64,000 nt of DNA from Chlorogloeopsis fritschii (GCF_043099315.1 NZ_CP170746.1), one strand, 5' to 3'; positions 50,851-60,535 are shown, counted from the first letter of the stretch. A program made the numbers and translations. The notes: generated by a model from the sequence alone, not told the origin.

Positions 50851-51495
50851 CTATTCCACCAAGCCATGTTTAATAGCAAAACGTACCAATTCTGCTCGGT
50901 TGTTAGTGGTAGTTTTTCTTAATAAACTGCTAACATACTTTTCCACTGTCCGAGGACTAAGGTGCAATTTTTGACCCATTTCAGCATTAGAAAGACCATG
51001 AGTCAAAAGTTCTAAAACTTCCTGTTCTCTAGGAGTTAGTTCGGAAAGTAACTCTACAGTAGTTGTAGGAGTGGATATACTCGCATTGTCTGGATAAGAA
51101 ACATTATATGCAGATTGAATGAGTTGCGATCGCACCAAGAGATTGCGAATAGCTGCCCCTAGCTCTTCTAATTCAAAAGGTTTAGGTAAGTATAAATCGC
51201 ACCCTGACTGGTAACCAAGAATTCTTTCCTGTGTTCTTGTTCGCGCTGTTAACAAAATTACAGGCAGCAACCGAAACAGAGGTTTTTGACGTACCTGGCG
51301 CACTAATTCATAACCATTCATCTGTGGCATAACAATGTCGGTGACTATTAAATCAGGATGGAACTCCTCCACCTTTGTCAAAGCCTCTTGACCGTCATTA
51401 GCAGTAATTACCGAGTAGCCAGAAAGTTCAAGATAATCGCTAATCGACAGACGAGTGCCTAGATCGTCGTCCACTACAAGGATAGTCAAGGGCAT
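50851..51495 (-). CDS. NarL/FixJ-type response regulator
   Basis: 214 residues from the ATG at 51495 (MPLTILVVDDD). Receiver domain (about 4-118): acidic DDD, phospho-Asp in DLIVTDIVMPQMNG (about 53), Thr/Ser and Lys in LLTARTR and YLPKPFELEEL. LuxR-type helix-turn-helix at about 150-210 (LTPREQEVLELLTHGLSNAEMGQKLHLSPRTVEKY). It should bind DNA upon phosphorylation by a histidine kinase; none is adjacent, and the nearest kinase-like gene (56166) lacks the His. The long upstream spacer probably contains its promoter. Confidence 0.88.
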   Translation of the reverse strand: MPLTILVVDDDLGTRLSISDYLELSGYSVITANDGQEALTKVEEFHPDLIVTDIVMPQMNGYELVRQVRQKPLFRLLPVILLTARTRTQERILGYQSGCDLYLPKPFELEELGAAIRNLLVRSQLIQSAYNVSYPDNASISTPTTTVELLSELTPREQEVLELLTHGLSNAEMGQKLHLSPRTVEKYVSSLLRKTTTNNRAELVRFAIKHGLVE

Positions 51496-52290
51496 GGAAA
51501 ATACACCCCTAGCATTTTTTCCTAAGAAATTTGCTTCTATAAACACTGTCAGCAAACACAGACAATAATAAGACTCTTATGTTTCATACTATGACAGGAT
51601 TACCAATTCATAACACTCTGTAGAAGGAATTACATATATCTTCCATCCGCAAGAGGTATTATTTCAGTTGTATTCACAAAGTTAAACTTACATCTAAATA
51701 GCTGTAAAATCAGATCCAACTTTTTTATAATTTGTAACACATCATCAATCATAAGTCCTTAATCAAATTCAACTTAATTATACATATACATACATATATA
51801 GTTCTAACTTCAGAAATTCACAAACATGGGTAACAAAATTGTGTACAAAAAAATATATCCACTGCTTTGAATCTAGCATTAAAGTGAATGTCTATTATGA
51901 CACATCTACAATTGGCAGTCTTCACCGCATAGAGATATTTTCTTATTTTCAACCATTATTTTTATGCCGTTGTTTATTCCCTAACTTTATCAATATTCCC
52001 AACTGTTTTATCAATAAATAACTTAATTCAAGGATTTTGGTACAAATTTTCAATTTTCCTTGACATATAAGCTTGTCACTTTACTTCACTATTAAGCAAA
52101 TAAGTCAAGTGACGCTAAAGCAATAATTACTTTGAGCGATGATGTAGATTTTTTCAAAACACATTTTAAGTATAGCTTGATACCTGCACAATCACATTAT
52201 GATTTAACTGAGGTGATTAGGTTTGGCATTTATCAAAACCTACCAACAACAGAAATATCTCTAATGTGGCGTACTAAATCTATCTAGAGG
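51496..52290. other. AT-rich gene-free spacer
   Basis: About 795 bp between divergent genes. It contains a 60-codon chance frame at 51839-52021 with no likeness to a protein. The stretch just before 52291 carries in-frame stops of the rhomboid frame. No repeat or RNA gene recognised. Confidence 0.5.
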
Positions 52291-53079
52291 TTGGCAGAAA
52301 ATACTCAACAAATTAGGTATTGTAAATCTTGTTCTAGAAAATTAACAAAAACTCCTGTGGTTCCAATTAGAGATAATAATCCGACCAAAATCACACCTTA
52401 TGTTACTTATGGGCTGATTGCAGCTAACGTTCTCGCTTTTATTTATGAAGCGAGTTTACCTCCCCAGTATTTAGATGGTTTTTTTCACCTGTTTGCAGTA
52501 GTGCCACGAGAATTAACAGCTAGCTTTGGAGGTATCACCGTCAATCAACCAGTACCAGAATGGGTGACTCTGATTACTGCACAATTTTTGCATGGCGGTT
52601 TGCTACACCTAGCTGGCAATATGTTGTTTTTGTGGATTTTTGGCAACAACGTTGAGGACAAGTTGGGCCATGTTAAATATTTATTTTTCTATATAACTTG
52701 CGGTATTTTAGCAACCTTGGCTCAATGGTACTTCTCACAGACTTCCGCAGTTCCTTCATTGGGGGCAAGTGGGGCGATCGCTGGCGTCATGGGAGCATAT
52801 ATTATCCGCTTTCCTCAAGCAGAAGTTCTTGGCATAGTTCCCTTGGGGTTTTTCTTTCCTACCTTCCGGGTTCCGGCGTATTTCTTTCTCGGATTCTGGT
52901 TTATCCAACAAGCTTTTTACGGCGTTGCTAGCTTAGAAGCACCTACCAATATCGGTATGGAAAGTGGCGGTATTGCATACTGGGCACACGCTGGTGGTTT
53001 TCTATTTGGGGCAATTCTCGGCCCTGTGCTAGGTTTATTTAGAGAAGATTCAGAACAGGAAAAATTAACTGGGTATTAG
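52291..53079 (+). CDS. Rhomboid-family intramembrane serine protease
   Basis: 262 residues from the TTG at 52291; a GTG at 52357 (MVPIRDNNPTKI) is equally possible and matches the usual cyanobacterial N-terminus. Six membrane spans. Conserved HLAGNMLFLWIFG (oxyanion His/Asn), the catalytic Ser in LGASGAIAGVMGAY, and the His in YWAHAGGFLFG. The enzyme cleaves membrane proteins within the bilayer; the substrate is unknown. The N-terminal RYCKSC would be half of a zinc ribbon, present only if the upstream start is used. An in-frame TAG lies two codons above that start, so an older 5' end may have been lost. Confidence 0.85.
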   Translation: MAENTQQIRYCKSCSRKLTKTPVVPIRDNNPTKITPYVTYGLIAANVLAFIYEASLPPQYLDGFFHLFAVVPRELTASFGGITVNQPVPEWVTLITAQFLHGGLLHLAGNMLFLWIFGNNVEDKLGHVKYLFFYITCGILATLAQWYFSQTSAVPSLGASGAIAGVMGAYIIRFPQAEVLGIVPLGFFFPTFRVPAYFFLGFWFIQQAFYGVASLEAPTNIGMESGGIAYWAHAGGFLFGAILGPVLGLFREDSEQEKLTGY

Positions 53080-53205
53080 GTATTGGTGATTGGTACTGGG
53101 TATGGGGTACTGGTGATTGGGGATTGGGCAAACAGGACAAGGAGAAGAATTTTCCCCTCTGCTCCTTGTCCTCTTCCTAGTCCCTAGTCCCTAGCCCCTA
53201 GCCCC
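53080..53205. repeat. Short repeat tract (TGGGTATT / CCCTAGCCC types)
   Basis: An array of short degenerate units, GGTATTGGTGATTGGTACTGG on the left and TCCCTAGTCCCTAGCCCCTA on the right, separated by ACAGGACAAGGAG/CTCCTTGTCC, so the whole can fold. Similar short arrays occur at 4100, 24500, 33080, 35500 and 62645. Confidence 0.7.
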
Positions 53206-53210
53206 TAATC

Positions 53211-53678
53211 TTAATAATTTTTCATCGCCCGTTGCATTTCACGCTGATCTTGGCGCTTTTTGATGTCTTCTCGCTTGTCATGGAGTTTCTTTCCTCTCAC
53301 AAGAGCGATACTCACTTTCACCCAACCGCGTTTGAGGTACATTTTCAAAGGCACTAAAGTCAAACCTTGCTGTTCCACCTTGCCAATCAGTTTGCGAAGT
53401 TCTTGGCGATGCAGTAGTAGCTTGCGTGTGCGGCGCGGTTCGTGGTTAAAATATTGTCCGCTAGCTGTGTAAGGCGAAATATGTACGTTTATGAGCCATG
53501 CCTCTCCATTGCGAATCAAAGCATAGCCATCTTGGAGATTAACCCTACCTGCACGGATTGATTTAACCTCAGTTCCAGTCAACTGGATACCAGCCTCGTA
53601 AGTTTCGAGAATTTCATATAAATACCGGGCTTGCCGATTGTCACTAATAACTTTGTAACCGTCACTCTTATCGCTCAT
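53211..53678 (-). CDS. smpB: SsrA-binding protein SmpB
   Basis: 155 residues, standard length. It binds tmRNA and brings it to stalled ribosomes for trans-translation. Signatures: VISDNRQARYLYEILETYEAGIQLTGTEVKSIRAG (N-terminal OB-like barrel) and LVRGKKLHDKREDIKKRQDQREMQRAMKNY (basic C-terminal tail that becomes helical in the ribosome). Start ATG 53678. No tmRNA gene is seen in this window. Confidence 0.96.
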   Translation of the reverse strand: MSDKSDGYKVISDNRQARYLYEILETYEAGIQLTGTEVKSIRAGRVNLQDGYALIRNGEAWLINVHISPYTASGQYFNHEPRRTRKLLLHRQELRKLIGKVEQQGLTLVPLKMYLKRGWVKVSIALVRGKKLHDKREDIKKRQDQREMQRAMKNY

Positions 53679-53935
53679 TGAGAATTGTACTTGTGCCTAA
53701 ATGATGAATGAAAAATCTTCTAAACTGGCTAATGAATTTATAAAGGGCTATTAAACCAATATAAATGCTCAACTGGATATTAGTCTTATCCTAGCCTTGA
53801 GAGAGAATAATAGGAATTTATATATCTTAAGCGTGAGTAAAGAGAAAGTTTAGTTTATAGCCGCAGATTGATTCTGTTTATTGGGTGACTAGATACAGTG
53901 GTGAATAACTTAGAAACACGCGAGGAACTTTTACT

Positions 53936-54223
53936 ATGAAAACTAATCTCACCCAAGCTGTAAGTGCTGGCGTTGTCGCCTTGAGCATGGCTATTTTGCC
54001 TTTAACTCTACCCGCACAAGCACAAGTTCAACAGACTCAACCTGGAGTCCAAACCACACCTGCACCACGTACTATAGTTGAGGAAGACGAAGGTTTCGAT
54101 TGGGGTTGGCTAGGATTGCTCGGACTTTTAGGTTTGGCTGGTTTAGCTGGCAGAAAGCGCAATGACGAACCCACTCGATATCGCGATCCTAATGCTGTGG
54201 GTAGCACTACCTACAGAGAATAA
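53936..54223 (+). CDS. WGxxGxxG-type secreted small protein
   Basis: 95 residues. Signal peptide cleaved near LPAQAQ (about residue 30), a Gln/Pro linker, then the family motif DWGWLGLLGLLGLAGLAGRKR (residues about 56-75), followed by a hydrophilic tail rather than ending there. The WGxxGxxG hydrophobic-basic tripartite end resembles sorting signals, though here another 20 residues follow. Function unknown. CGCGAGGAACTT upstream of the ATG at 53936 includes a GAGG ribosome binding site. A near-perfect terminator follows. Confidence 0.8.
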   Translation: MKTNLTQAVSAGVVALSMAILPLTLPAQAQVQQTQPGVQTTPAPRTIVEEDEGFDWGWLGLLGLLGLAGLAGRKRNDEPTRYRDPNAVGSTTYRE

Positions 54224-54284
54224 ATTTACCGATCAAATCTAAATTTGCTCCATAACACACACTGTTGGAAAGATGACTATATAC

Positions 54285-54321
54285 AAAAAGCCTTGGAGGA
54301 AAATGTATCCAAGGCTTTTTT
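54285..54321 (+). terminator. Terminator after the WGxxGxxG gene
   Basis: AAAAAGCCTTGGA-GGAAAATGTA-TCCAAGGCTTTTT, a 13-bp perfect stem ending in T6, 62 bp after the stop. Confidence 0.9.
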
Positions 54322-54384
54322 CAATTCATTTGATCACGGTGAAATTCTACAACCAAGCATGAAAATTTCTCTTGTCTGTTCCCT

Positions 54385-54547
54385 ATCACCCTTCGGGTAC
54401 TCTGCGAGAAGCCGCCCGGAGGGCGTCTACGCCAGTCCCCCTACCCTGGCGGGAAGCCGTACCTACTTCTATCCGCTCCGCGTCTACCGCGTCTACGTGA
54501 CGGAGACCGCCAAGACGGGGGCTGGTCTCACCTGCCCCCTATCCCCT
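54385..54547. repeat. GC-rich repeat island 4
   Basis: GC-rich stretch with nested pieces such as GAAGCCGCCCGGAGGGCGTCTACGC, CGCGTCTACCGCGTCTACG (direct repeat) and GACGGAGACCGCCAAGACGG. It resembles islands 1-3 in composition and in the GCGTCTACGCC motif. Lies between convergent genes. Confidence 0.6.
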
Positions 54548-55981
54548 TTAGTTTGGTGCAGGTTCTGAACGAAGTGAATCTACCTGTTGAGTTTGAGCTT
54601 GATGTGAAGATGTCCAGTAGCTGGCAACTAAACCTACCAATAGCCACCAAATACTATTGACTGCTGGACGATACCACACGGTATCTACAAAACCATGACC
54701 CAGCATACCAGCCAAAGCCGTGATCGCTCCAATTAACCACAAACCGTCTACACTTGTTGATTGCCGAAATCTTTGCAGTTCCGACCAAGCTGTATTAAAT
54801 ATTACTATTAAAAGCCAGGCGAAACTAGCTAAACCAATAATTCCAGTCTCTACAGCCACTTCTAACAAAATCGAATAAGCGCTGAGGGCATTATAGCGAG
54901 GCAGTTGGTAGAACGGATAAATTTTATTAAAAACGTCATGTCCAGGGCCAATACCAAATACTGGATAGTCTTGAATCATTTTGATCGCTGCCATCCAGAC
55001 ATTGATGCGGAAGTTATTACTGCTATCACCACGCCCAGCAAAAATACTGAGAATGCGCAGGCGAAAAGTTTCTGAAAATCCAAAAGCGACAACAAACGCA
55101 GCCACAAAAAACCCTAAAAGCATAGGTACTAACCACATTCGCCAAAACCGGGGTAGGTACTCACCGTACCAGTAGCGCAGTAGCAACACCAGAACAACTA
55201 AACCAACAGCCAAACCAATAAAGCCACCACGGCTGTCGGCAAAACGGAAGCAGGCTAAATTGACAACCACCATCGTCATTGCTAAAGATTTTTGCACCCA
55301 ACCCCGCCAAGCAAATACCGCTACTAAACTTAAAATCACAGCTGGCAGTAAATATCCAGCTAGCAAATTGGGATTTCCTAAATAACTATAAACTCTTGCA
55401 TTCTTCGACAATGGCGATTCGGGATCAACCCAAGTTGCCAACTGTGCAGCACCAAAAAACTTCTGGCGCACCCCATAGACACCCACAAGTAAAGACATAT
55501 GCAAATACAAAATCAGCAACCAAGAGCGAATCCGGGGTGAGGTGAGTATCCTGGCGCACAGTGCAAACAGCAGCAAATAGAGTGTAAAATTTATTAGCCC
55601 TGCTAAAGCTGCCTTTTTTTCTGGAGACAAGGCTGTAGCAACTACAGAAACTCCCCAAAAAAGCAATACCAACAAGTGAATTGGAGTGACAAACAGGGTA
55701 TTTGGGGATGTGACTTCATCAGATAAAGTCAAAAGTAGCCAAAAGGCTCCACAAGCTAACAGCAATATCCCCAGCACTGCTGTATTATTCACAGTAAATG
55801 GTGCTAACAATAACACCAAGCTTACTAAAGCAGCCGAAATTATTTCTCCCCACTGCATCAAGATACTGGTTTGCCGCCAAGATCTCAATAAACCCACCAA
55901 AAAATTGTGTAGGTAGCTAGTGCCAAGATATTCTTTCAGTGGTAAATCGGATAAAGTAAATTTTTGCCAGATTAAATTCAT
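54548..55981 (-). CDS. ictB: IctB-family protein (O-antigen-ligase-like; annotated bicarbonate transporter)
   Basis: 477 residues with about 10-12 membrane spans. The N-terminus MNLIWQKFTLSDLPLKEYLGTSYLHN and the core RFADSRGGFIGLAVG, NFRINVWMAAIKMIQDYPVFGIGPGHDVFNKIYP (Wzy/WaaL-like periplasmic loop) fit the IctB family. IctB was first linked to inorganic carbon accumulation, but its fold is that of O-antigen ligase/polymerase enzymes, so the real role is debated. Start at ATG 55981. It is alone on its strand, about 180 bp from the kinase-like gene. Confidence 0.88.
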   Translation of the reverse strand: MNLIWQKFTLSDLPLKEYLGTSYLHNFLVGLLRSWRQTSILMQWGEIISAALVSLVLLLAPFTVNNTAVLGILLLACGAFWLLLTLSDEVTSPNTLFVTPIHLLVLLFWGVSVVATALSPEKKAALAGLINFTLYLLLFALCARILTSPRIRSWLLILYLHMSLLVGVYGVRQKFFGAAQLATWVDPESPLSKNARVYSYLGNPNLLAGYLLPAVILSLVAVFAWRGWVQKSLAMTMVVVNLACFRFADSRGGFIGLAVGLVVLVLLLRYWYGEYLPRFWRMWLVPMLLGFFVAAFVVAFGFSETFRLRILSIFAGRGDSSNNFRINVWMAAIKMIQDYPVFGIGPGHDVFNKIYPFYQLPRYNALSAYSILLEVAVETGIIGLASFAWLLIVIFNTAWSELQRFRQSTSVDGLWLIGAITALAGMLGHGFVDTVWYRPAVNSIWWLLVGLVASYWTSSHQAQTQQVDSLRSEPAPN

Positions 55982-56165
55982 AAGAGACTGTAAGCAATTA
56001 GCACAGAGTGCAGATTTAATGATACTTAGGGTAGCTCTAAAAGTTGAAAAACTTTCAACTCATAGTCCATGCTAATTGAAGACAGTTAATGCTTAAAGGC
56101 AAAAGAGAAAACTTGTATATATATTTTTGTGTTTGCCGTGCTGTGCCAGCCTAAAATTGTGTGTA

Positions 56166-57713
56166 CTAAGAAGAAGTATTTGATGAAACATCACTCATTG
56201 CTTGGGCTTTTTGTTGATTCAGTGGCAAACTTAGGACATAACGGTATCCTGATTCTGATGAGCCTTGAATCGAAATGTAACCGCCATGTAATTCTGCCAA
56301 CTCACAACTGAGCAACAAACCTAATCTCTCACGGGAAAGATTACCATGCTGCTGAGTCATCTCCAGGATACTCGAAACGGAAATTCTCCCGTTATGAAGC
56401 TGATCTATTGCTACTGGTAAGTTCAGTGTTGCTTCTTGGTTTTCTGGATGATCGTAAGTTTTTGTTTCACCTGCTAGTTCAAGTAATGGTGAGCTATTGA
56501 GACGAAAGTAGGGATCGACTTCTGTGATTCCGTCTCCTAACCAAGGATGGGAAACCCAAATCGTAATATTGAGTGTATTCTCCTTGTGAGAGACATGAAT
56601 TCGGACAACGCTACCCGTAGCAGATAGTTGAATCACGCTGAAAATCAGGTGATACAACATTTGTCGCACCTTGTCTTTATCCAAAGGCCAAATGCGATTA
56701 CGCCCTGGTTCAATAGAGAGGCGAATATCTTGCTTACAGCGATTGGCAGCTTCTTCAAGAGTATTTATCGCTTGTTGACATAGCATTTCAACATCTACAG
56801 GAGCAATATTTAGTGTTGTTTGGCTTTCATCCATTGCTCCGAGTTCAGTAATTTCATTAACTAAGGAAAGCAAGTACCGACCGCTATGTTGGATAATATC
56901 TAAATATTCTCTTTGCTTAGTAGTCAAAGGGCCGTAGATTTCCCGCCCAAGCACGCTAGCCATACCCAACACAGATGTTAAGGGTGTACGCAACTCCTGA
57001 GTTAACTGCTCCAAAAGCTTCAACTTGAGTTGGTTGGTTGGAACTGAATCTGTTTGAAATGCGGCTGGACTAATTTTGATTTCACTAGTACTAGCTTCTG
57101 GAAGTGACCAATTAGCAGTACTGATAGAAACTGTACTGCCTGGAACATTTTGTAGCAACCGATTGCGCTCAAATTCACTCATGCTCCAACGAGCGATGAT
57201 TTGCAAAAACTCAATATCGCGATCAGTAAAATTGCGTGGTACCAAGTCCATTACAGCTAGCGCACCTAAACAATTTCCATAGGCGTCAATCAGTGGTGCT
57301 CCTAAATAAGCGCGAATGCCATAATCTTGCACTAACCTACTCGCAGCTAGCTCTGTATTTGCTAGGTGTCTAGTATCATTTATTACGACAGCCTGTGCAC
57401 CTTCTACAACCTGAGTGCAAAAAGATTCCCAGCGTAACAATTGGCGATTTTGCGCCAACTGATTCATTAGCCCTAGTCTGGATAAACCCACTGCCGACTT
57501 AAACCAATGACGTTCCTGATCCACAAATCCCAAAATAGAAATCGGTGCTTCTAAAAAATGGGCTGCCGTTTGAGTGGCTTCTTCAAACACAGGAATGGTT
57601 TCTGGCTGTCGTAAACCTAATTCTGACAAAGCCTTAAGGCGTTGTTGCTCTCTAGTTTCTGGGGATTCCCAACCATCCTTTAGGGGTAAAAACTTATTTT
57701 CAGGCTCCACCAT
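56166..57713 (-). CDS. GAF / histidine-kinase-like protein lacking the phospho-accepting His
   Basis: 515 residues from the ATG at 57713 (a GTG at 57722 is possible). A GAF domain spans about 30-185 (APISILGFVDQERHWFKSAVG, AYLGAPLIDAYGNCLGALAVMD), a HisKA-like dimer helix about 225-300, and an ATPase-like domain about 320-500. The H-box reads QLTQELRTPLTSVLG, with Gln (CAG) where His is required. The N-box (KVRQMLYHLIFSVIQLS) and G1 region (WVSHPWLGDGITEVD) are also degenerate. So it probably neither autophosphorylates nor binds ATP normally and may be a regulatory pseudokinase. Confidence 0.82.
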   Translation of the reverse strand: MVEPENKFLPLKDGWESPETREQQRLKALSELGLRQPETIPVFEEATQTAAHFLEAPISILGFVDQERHWFKSAVGLSRLGLMNQLAQNRQLLRWESFCTQVVEGAQAVVINDTRHLANTELAASRLVQDYGIRAYLGAPLIDAYGNCLGALAVMDLVPRNFTDRDIEFLQIIARWSMSEFERNRLLQNVPGSTVSISTANWSLPEASTSEIKISPAAFQTDSVPTNQLKLKLLEQLTQELRTPLTSVLGMASVLGREIYGPLTTKQREYLDIIQHSGRYLLSLVNEITELGAMDESQTTLNIAPVDVEMLCQQAINTLEEAANRCKQDIRLSIEPGRNRIWPLDKDKVRQMLYHLIFSVIQLSATGSVVRIHVSHKENTLNITIWVSHPWLGDGITEVDPYFRLNSSPLLELAGETKTYDHPENQEATLNLPVAIDQLHNGRISVSSILEMTQQHGNLSRERLGLLLSCELAELHGGYISIQGSSESGYRYVLSLPLNQQKAQAMSDVSSNTSS

Positions 57714-58380
57714 TCCCACCACTACCTTGATAATTTATCGATACTGTAATTCATATAACCACTGTTTATGGGTTATTCGCTACTCTTAAGCATTCCCCAA
57801 TTTCGCTTCGGATCAACAAAGTAAGAGTAAAATTTTTAACTTACTAAAACTTTTTCATCCAGCTAACTACTTCTTTTGAAATAGTTGGTTGCCTCAGTAG
57901 ACAGTACATATTCTCTATCTCTTATGCTGTGAATGTAATCCGTATTTATTGCAAAGCTGATACCCAAATACGTTAGTCTCGAAGTTGAACTGGGTAATAT
58001 AAAACTTAGAAGCAAATAGAAACTAAACATTTACCCTAGTCTGTTCCCAAAAACATACTATAGAGCAATTTTTTTAAATAGAAGTAGCGTGTCTATTTTA
58101 AAAGAGTTGTGAAACTGTTAGCGAATGTTGTTTTTTCAAAAATTCTATAAATCAAAAATCAACAATGAGTATATAAAATATTTCACAACTTTATATTTAC
58201 AAATTTGTTATTTTAAATTCAATTTCGAGAAAATCGTGAATCAAATCAATAGCTTTTAATAACTTGTGAAAACAAATGCATACTTGGAAGACACGACAAA
58301 TTACATCAAGTATGGCATTAATTTAACAAGTATGTTAAGACTCTATTAATAAAAATTAAATATTAGATTTTTGAGTATTT
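57714..58380. other. AT-rich divergent spacer
   Basis: About 665 bp between divergent genes with no credible gene, repeat or RNA; very AT-rich from about 58040. It carries the promoter of the aminotransferase-exosortase unit. Confidence 0.5.
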
Positions 58381-59547
58381 ATGAAAATGAATAATACACA
58401 GATTGCAATTCCTTTTGTAAACTTAAATTTCCAACATCAGTTAATTCAAAATCAACTGCAACAAGCAATTCAGGCTGTATTGGAACAGGGAGATTTTATT
58501 TTAGGAAAAGCACTTGCAGATTTTGAAGCTGCGTTTGCTGCTGCTTGTGGCACAGAATATGGAGTTGGTGTAGCCTCCGGCACCGATGCGATCGCCCTTG
58601 GTTTACAAGCTTGTAAGATTGGTTTTGGAGATGAAGTAATTCTGCCAGTAAACACTTTTGTGGCAACGCTGATTGGAGTTTTGCGTGCAGGAGCAAAACC
58701 AATTTTTGTCGATTGCGATCCTCGTACAGCTTTAATTGATTTAGAGGCAGCGGCAAGAGCAATTACATCGAAAACAAAAGCTATTATTCCCGTACATCTT
58801 TACGGTCAAATGGTATCGCCAAAACAGCTTTTGGACTTAGCTGATACTTACAAATTACTAATTTTTGAAGATGCAGCACAGGCACATCTAGCCGAGCGAG
58901 AAGGATATCGCGCTGGTTCAGTGGGAATTGCAGCAGCTTTTAGTTTTTACCCCAGCAAAAATTTGGGAGGAGTGGGTGATGGAGGAATGCTCGTAACGCG
59001 AGATCCAGATGTGGCTCAAACTATGATCCGTTTGCGCAATTATGGTGCATCTCAAAAGTATTTTCATACGGAAAGTGGTACAAATAGCCGCTTGGATACA
59101 ATTCAAGCTGCTGTATTGCACCAAAAATTACCATATCTTGCCCAGTGGAATCACGATCGCCTCCAGATTGCCCAGGATTACGACACTGAACTAGCACCTT
59201 TGGCAGCCAATGGAATTATTCCTATCGAAAACCATAGTGGTGAAGGACACGTTTATCACCTTTACGTGATGAGAATTTGTGATTCTTGCCCTGTAGAACG
59301 TTCTGAAATTCAAGCACAACTCATGGCAGCAGGAATTCAAACAGGCATTCACTACCCAATTCCTTGTCATCTCCAGCCAGCATTTGCTGAGTTGGGTTAT
59401 CAAGTCGGTGACTTTCCTCATGCTGAAATGCTGGCAAAGCAAATCTTATCGCTACCGATGTATCCAGGCTTGAGCAACAGCCAAGTTAAGGAAATTTCGA
59501 GTGCGATCGCTGCTGAACTACCAACGCATCTTCCCGTTGCAATCTAG
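58381..59547 (+). CDS. DegT/DnrJ/EryC1/StrS-family sugar aminotransferase
   Basis: 388 residues. PLP-dependent fold-type I enzyme. The PLP Lys is in FSFYPSKNLGGVGDGG (about residue 190); EDAAQAHLAE holds the conserved Asp and Gln/His around the ring; the N-terminal GKALADFEAAFAAACGTEYGVGVASGTDAI and the C-terminal GIQTGIHYPIPCHLQPAF are typical. It converts keto-sugar nucleotides to amino sugars for surface polysaccharides or glycans. The exosortase gene starts 43 bp downstream, as is common in exopolysaccharide/exosortase loci. Start ATG 58381. Confidence 0.88.
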   Translation: MKMNNTQIAIPFVNLNFQHQLIQNQLQQAIQAVLEQGDFILGKALADFEAAFAAACGTEYGVGVASGTDAIALGLQACKIGFGDEVILPVNTFVATLIGVLRAGAKPIFVDCDPRTALIDLEAAARAITSKTKAIIPVHLYGQMVSPKQLLDLADTYKLLIFEDAAQAHLAEREGYRAGSVGIAAAFSFYPSKNLGGVGDGGMLVTRDPDVAQTMIRLRNYGASQKYFHTESGTNSRLDTIQAAVLHQKLPYLAQWNHDRLQIAQDYDTELAPLAANGIIPIENHSGEGHVYHLYVMRICDSCPVERSEIQAQLMAAGIQTGIHYPIPCHLQPAFAELGYQVGDFPHAEMLAKQILSLPMYPGLSNSQVKEISSAIAAELPTHLPVAI

Positions 59548-59590
59548 GTGTAATGGTTAATGGTTTGATTATTGACTCTAGCTAAAAATT

Positions 59591-60535
59591 ATGATCGTTC
59601 GGCGTCAAGTAAAATATTGGCTTTCGCCACAATTGTTCAACCTGCTAATTGTCGGTACTTTAGGGCTGCTGTATGCTCCCGTTGTGCTGCATTGGCTTGA
59701 TGGTTGGTTGCACAAAAATATTAGTACAGAACACGAATATTTTAGTCACGGTATAATCGGTTTACCCTTTGCTGCTTATATAACTTGGACACAGCGAAAA
59801 TTATGGCAAAGACTGCCAGATCGTACTCATCCCTTGGGCGCTGTATTGTTGTTGGTAGGGGGAGTTTTTTATCTGAGCGGACTTAGCGAATGGGTGAATC
59901 TTTCCTTTAGTGCGATCCTAACAGGATTGTGCTTGTGGCTCAAAGGGATTCCAGGCTTGAAATTGCAAAGATTTCCCCTGCTATTAATTTTTCTGGCAAC
60001 GCCAACTTTAGTTCCTTACTTAATTGCTCCTTATACTTTCCCCTTGCAAAGCTTCATTGCTGGCACTGCGGGCTTTATATTAAATCAATTTGGTATGGCG
60101 GTAACTGTCGATGGCATCAATATATATGTAGAAGAACGGATTGTGGAAGTTGCCCCTTACTGTGCGGGGTTAAAAATGCTGTTGACAACTCTTTACGTTA
60201 GCTTGATGCTACTTTATTGGACTGGTGCTCTGTCTTCTCGTCGCATAAGCATTTCATTTCTATCTATTGCCGTGTTAATTAGCGTGAGTGGCAATATTGT
60301 TCGCAACACTTTACTGGCATACTTTCACGGTACAGCTCAAGAAGGTGCTTTTCATTGGTTGCATGACAGTTGGGGTGGAGACATATTTTCGGGAATATTG
60401 CTGTTATTGTTAATACCAATTTTGAATTGGATTAATAGCTATTTCTCTGAAACTACACTAACTCAGCCAGAGGGGGGAAATTATGAAGAAGATAGAAGAG
60501 AAAACCCACCCACTAGCGATCGCCATAATCTTTAA
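59591..60535 (+). CDS. Exosortase (cyanoexosortase-type)
   Basis: 314 residues with about eight membrane spans. Transpeptidase-like triad: Cys in VEVAPYCAGLKMLLTTL (about residue 194), Arg in SGNIVRNTLLAYFHG (about 236), His in FHWLHDSWGGDIFSG (about 256). Exosortases process proteins with PEP-CTERM-like tails during export linked to exopolysaccharide. By its length and the overlapping stub gene it seems closest to cyanoexosortase B. Start ATG 59591, in probable operon with the sugar aminotransferase. The partner gene that usually overlaps its end is reduced to 21 codons (next entry). Confidence 0.87.
   Translation: MIVRRQVKYWLSPQLFNLLIVGTLGLLYAPVVLHWLDGWLHKNISTEHEYFSHGIIGLPFAAYITWTQRKLWQRLPDRTHPLGAVLLLVGGVFYLSGLSEWVNLSFSAILTGLCLWLKGIPGLKLQRFPLLLIFLATPTLVPYLIAPYTFPLQSFIAGTAGFILNQFGMAVTVDGINIYVEERIVEVAPYCAGLKMLLTTLYVSLMLLYWTGALSSRRISISFLSIAVLISVSGNIVRNTLLAYFHGTAQEGAFHWLHDSWGGDIFSGILLLLLIPILNWINSYFSETTLTQPEGGNYEEDRRENPPTSDRHNL

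Noticed and set aside
51839..52021. 60-codon plus frame in the spacer before the rhomboid gene
   Set aside because: No ribosome binding site, Cys/Phe/Ile-rich random composition, no likeness to proteins.
54981..55916. Plus-strand frames within ictB
   Set aside because: Shadows of the ictB coding sequence on the minus strand; no independent evidence.
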